NCBI GenBank assembly: GCA_034401795.1
Contig: CM067366.1
Coordinates: forward strand, 79,369,647 to 79,433,646
Source: Chaetoderma sp. LZ-2023a
Taxonomy: Eukaryota > Mollusca > Caudofoveata > Chaetodermatida > Chaetodermatidae
DNA: 64,000 nucleotides
Reading direction: 5' to 3'
Below are positions 62,855 to 64,000 of the stretch, piece by piece (the first letter of the stretch is position 1; every line of letters begins with the position of its first letter). Under the pieces are notes generated by a model. The model saw only the letters and a program-made list of their open reading frames with translations. It did no database searches and was not told the origin of the DNA. The translations under genes and the position numbers were made by a program.

Positions 62855-63960
62855 GAGCTCTGCAAGCGGTGCATAATACCCCGCCATGATGACAAACCAA
62901 TGAATGAGAGCTATCAGAAAATATTTATTTCTTCCTCACCCTCAGACCAGTCATCCTTATGAAGTGTTAAAGCGATCCGTTAAACGGTCAAGGAGGTATT
63001 GTCCGGAAACCAATTTTCAAGATGGCTGCCACTGACTGGCGGCCATATTAGATTTTGGATTATCTTCACCAGTTTCTTCACCAGACATATTCCAACAACC
63101 GTAGGAAGTGATCCAATAAATGAAATCCAGAAACCAACATTCAAGATGGCAGCTCATGGCTGGCGGCCATCTTGGAGTTTGGATCATCGTCAATTTTGAG
63201 AGGTTTCTTCGCCACACCTAGTCCAACCACGCTATGAAGTTTCAAAGGGTTCCGATAAATGGTAACTGAGTTATCATCCAGAAACCAATTTTCAAGATGG
63301 CCGTCTGTGGCTGGTGGCCATCTTGGATTTTGGGTTATCATCGATTTCGATAGGTTTCTTCCGCAGACCTAGTCCAACAACTCTATGAAGTTTCAAAGCG
63401 ATCCGATAAACAGTAACGGAGTTATCATCCAGAAACCAATTTTCAAGATGGCTACTGGTGGCTGGTGGCCATCTTGGATTTCAGATCATTGTCAATTTGG
63501 ATAGGTTTCTTCCCCAGTCCTAGTCCAACCACTCCATGAAGTTTCAAAATGATCCGATAAATGCTAATGCAGTTATCATCCAGAAACCAATTTTCAAGAT
63601 GGCCACCGGTGGCTGGTGGCCATCTTGGATTTTGGATCATCATCAATTCCGATATGTTTCTTCCGCAGACCTAGGCCACCCACTCAATAAACGGTAACAG
63701 AGTTATCATCCAGAAATCGATTTTCAAGATGGCTACCGGTGCCTGGCCGCCATCTTGGACTTCAGATCATCGTCGATTTCGATAGGTTTCTTCCCAAGAC
63801 CTAGTCCAACCACCCTATGAAGTTTCAATGCGATCCGACAAACGGTAACAGAGTTATCATCCAGAAACCACTTTGCAACCCACACACCGACCGCCCACCC
63901 GCCCGGACGGACAGCGCCATTACATAATAACCCACCAAATCTTTTGGCAGGGTATAAAAA
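62855..63960. repeat. Tandem repeat element, about 151 bp unit, with short terminal inverted repeats
   Basis: Units begin ccagaaaccaattttcaaga at about 63007, 63130, 63280, 63431, 63582, 63712 and 63862 (three spacings of 151). Each holds caagatggc and, about 20 bases on, ggccatcttgg, an inverted pair. The block is flanked by ataataccccgcca near 62873 and tggcagggtata near 63945, which are inverted copies of each other. It ends in aaaaa. Probably a non-autonomous transposon with an expanded internal satellite. Confidence 0.8.
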
Positions 63961-64000
63961 TAGGAAACTTTTCCTGTATTCTCACACGCATTAATAAAAA

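Noticed and set aside
62855-63960. CRISPR-like array (regular 151 bp spacing)
   Set aside because: The whole unit is repeated, not a short repeat with unique spacers, and the surrounding DNA is animal-like.

Overview
The window looks like animal genomic DNA made almost entirely of intron and transposons. I infer a marine invertebrate, most likely a mollusc. The reasons are small exons of an LDLa plus leucine-rich-repeat receptor (the GRL101/LGR type that is expanded in molluscs), several DIRS-type tyrosine-recombinase retrotransposons, a Maverick/Polinton, and interspersed repeats ending in a 'GGCCAAGTGAGCTAAAA'-like tail. There are no operons, ribosome binding sites, rRNAs, tRNAs or CRISPR arrays.

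Host gene (minus strand). Seven short exons with good splice signals and compatible phases run from right to left: an LDL-receptor class A exon (62109-62222), an LRR N-terminal cap (59754-59859), and five single-repeat LRR exons (46325-46393, 44124-44195, 42062-42130, 24267-24341, 23801-23872). The window is thus part of one receptor gene whose introns have been inflated by nested transposons. Its first and last exons lie outside the window or were not seen.

Transposons, left to right. 1-2006: a non-LTR retrotransposon ORF (endonuclease plus the start of the reverse transcriptase) entering from the left edge. 3404-3455 and 10556-23390: a decayed Maverick/Polinton (protein-primed DNA polymerase B, integrase, packaging ATPase and several unassigned genes), split by DIRS copy E1 (3456-10555). 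25400-41853: an old DIRS copy E4, interrupted by a Ty3/Gypsy element (27798 to about 31590) and by the best-preserved DIRS copy E2 (31595-38624). 46850-59419: another old DIRS copy E5 with an internal deletion, itself hosting DIRS copy E3 (51505-58677). Smaller repeats fill the rest: a 1.1 kb inverted-repeat element, two copies of a 'CAAGATGGC' repeat, a 151 bp tandem repeat, LINE tails and microsatellites.

The DIRS elements E1-E3 are the most informative part. All lie on the minus strand and show inverted terminal repeats of about 170-185 bp plus an internal complementary region whose two halves match the two outer ends. Their coding order is exon 1, a small Cys/His zinc-finger exon, Gag, RT/RNase H, tyrosine recombinase (YR). 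In all three copies a 16-17 codon exon 1 ends in a splice donor and joins in phase 0 either to the zinc-finger exon or directly to Gag. This suggests alternative splicing between a roughly 60-residue zinc-finger protein and Gag. I do not know of this having been described. In E2 the frame that contains YR is open for about 2.9 kb and overlaps most of the RT/RNase H frame.
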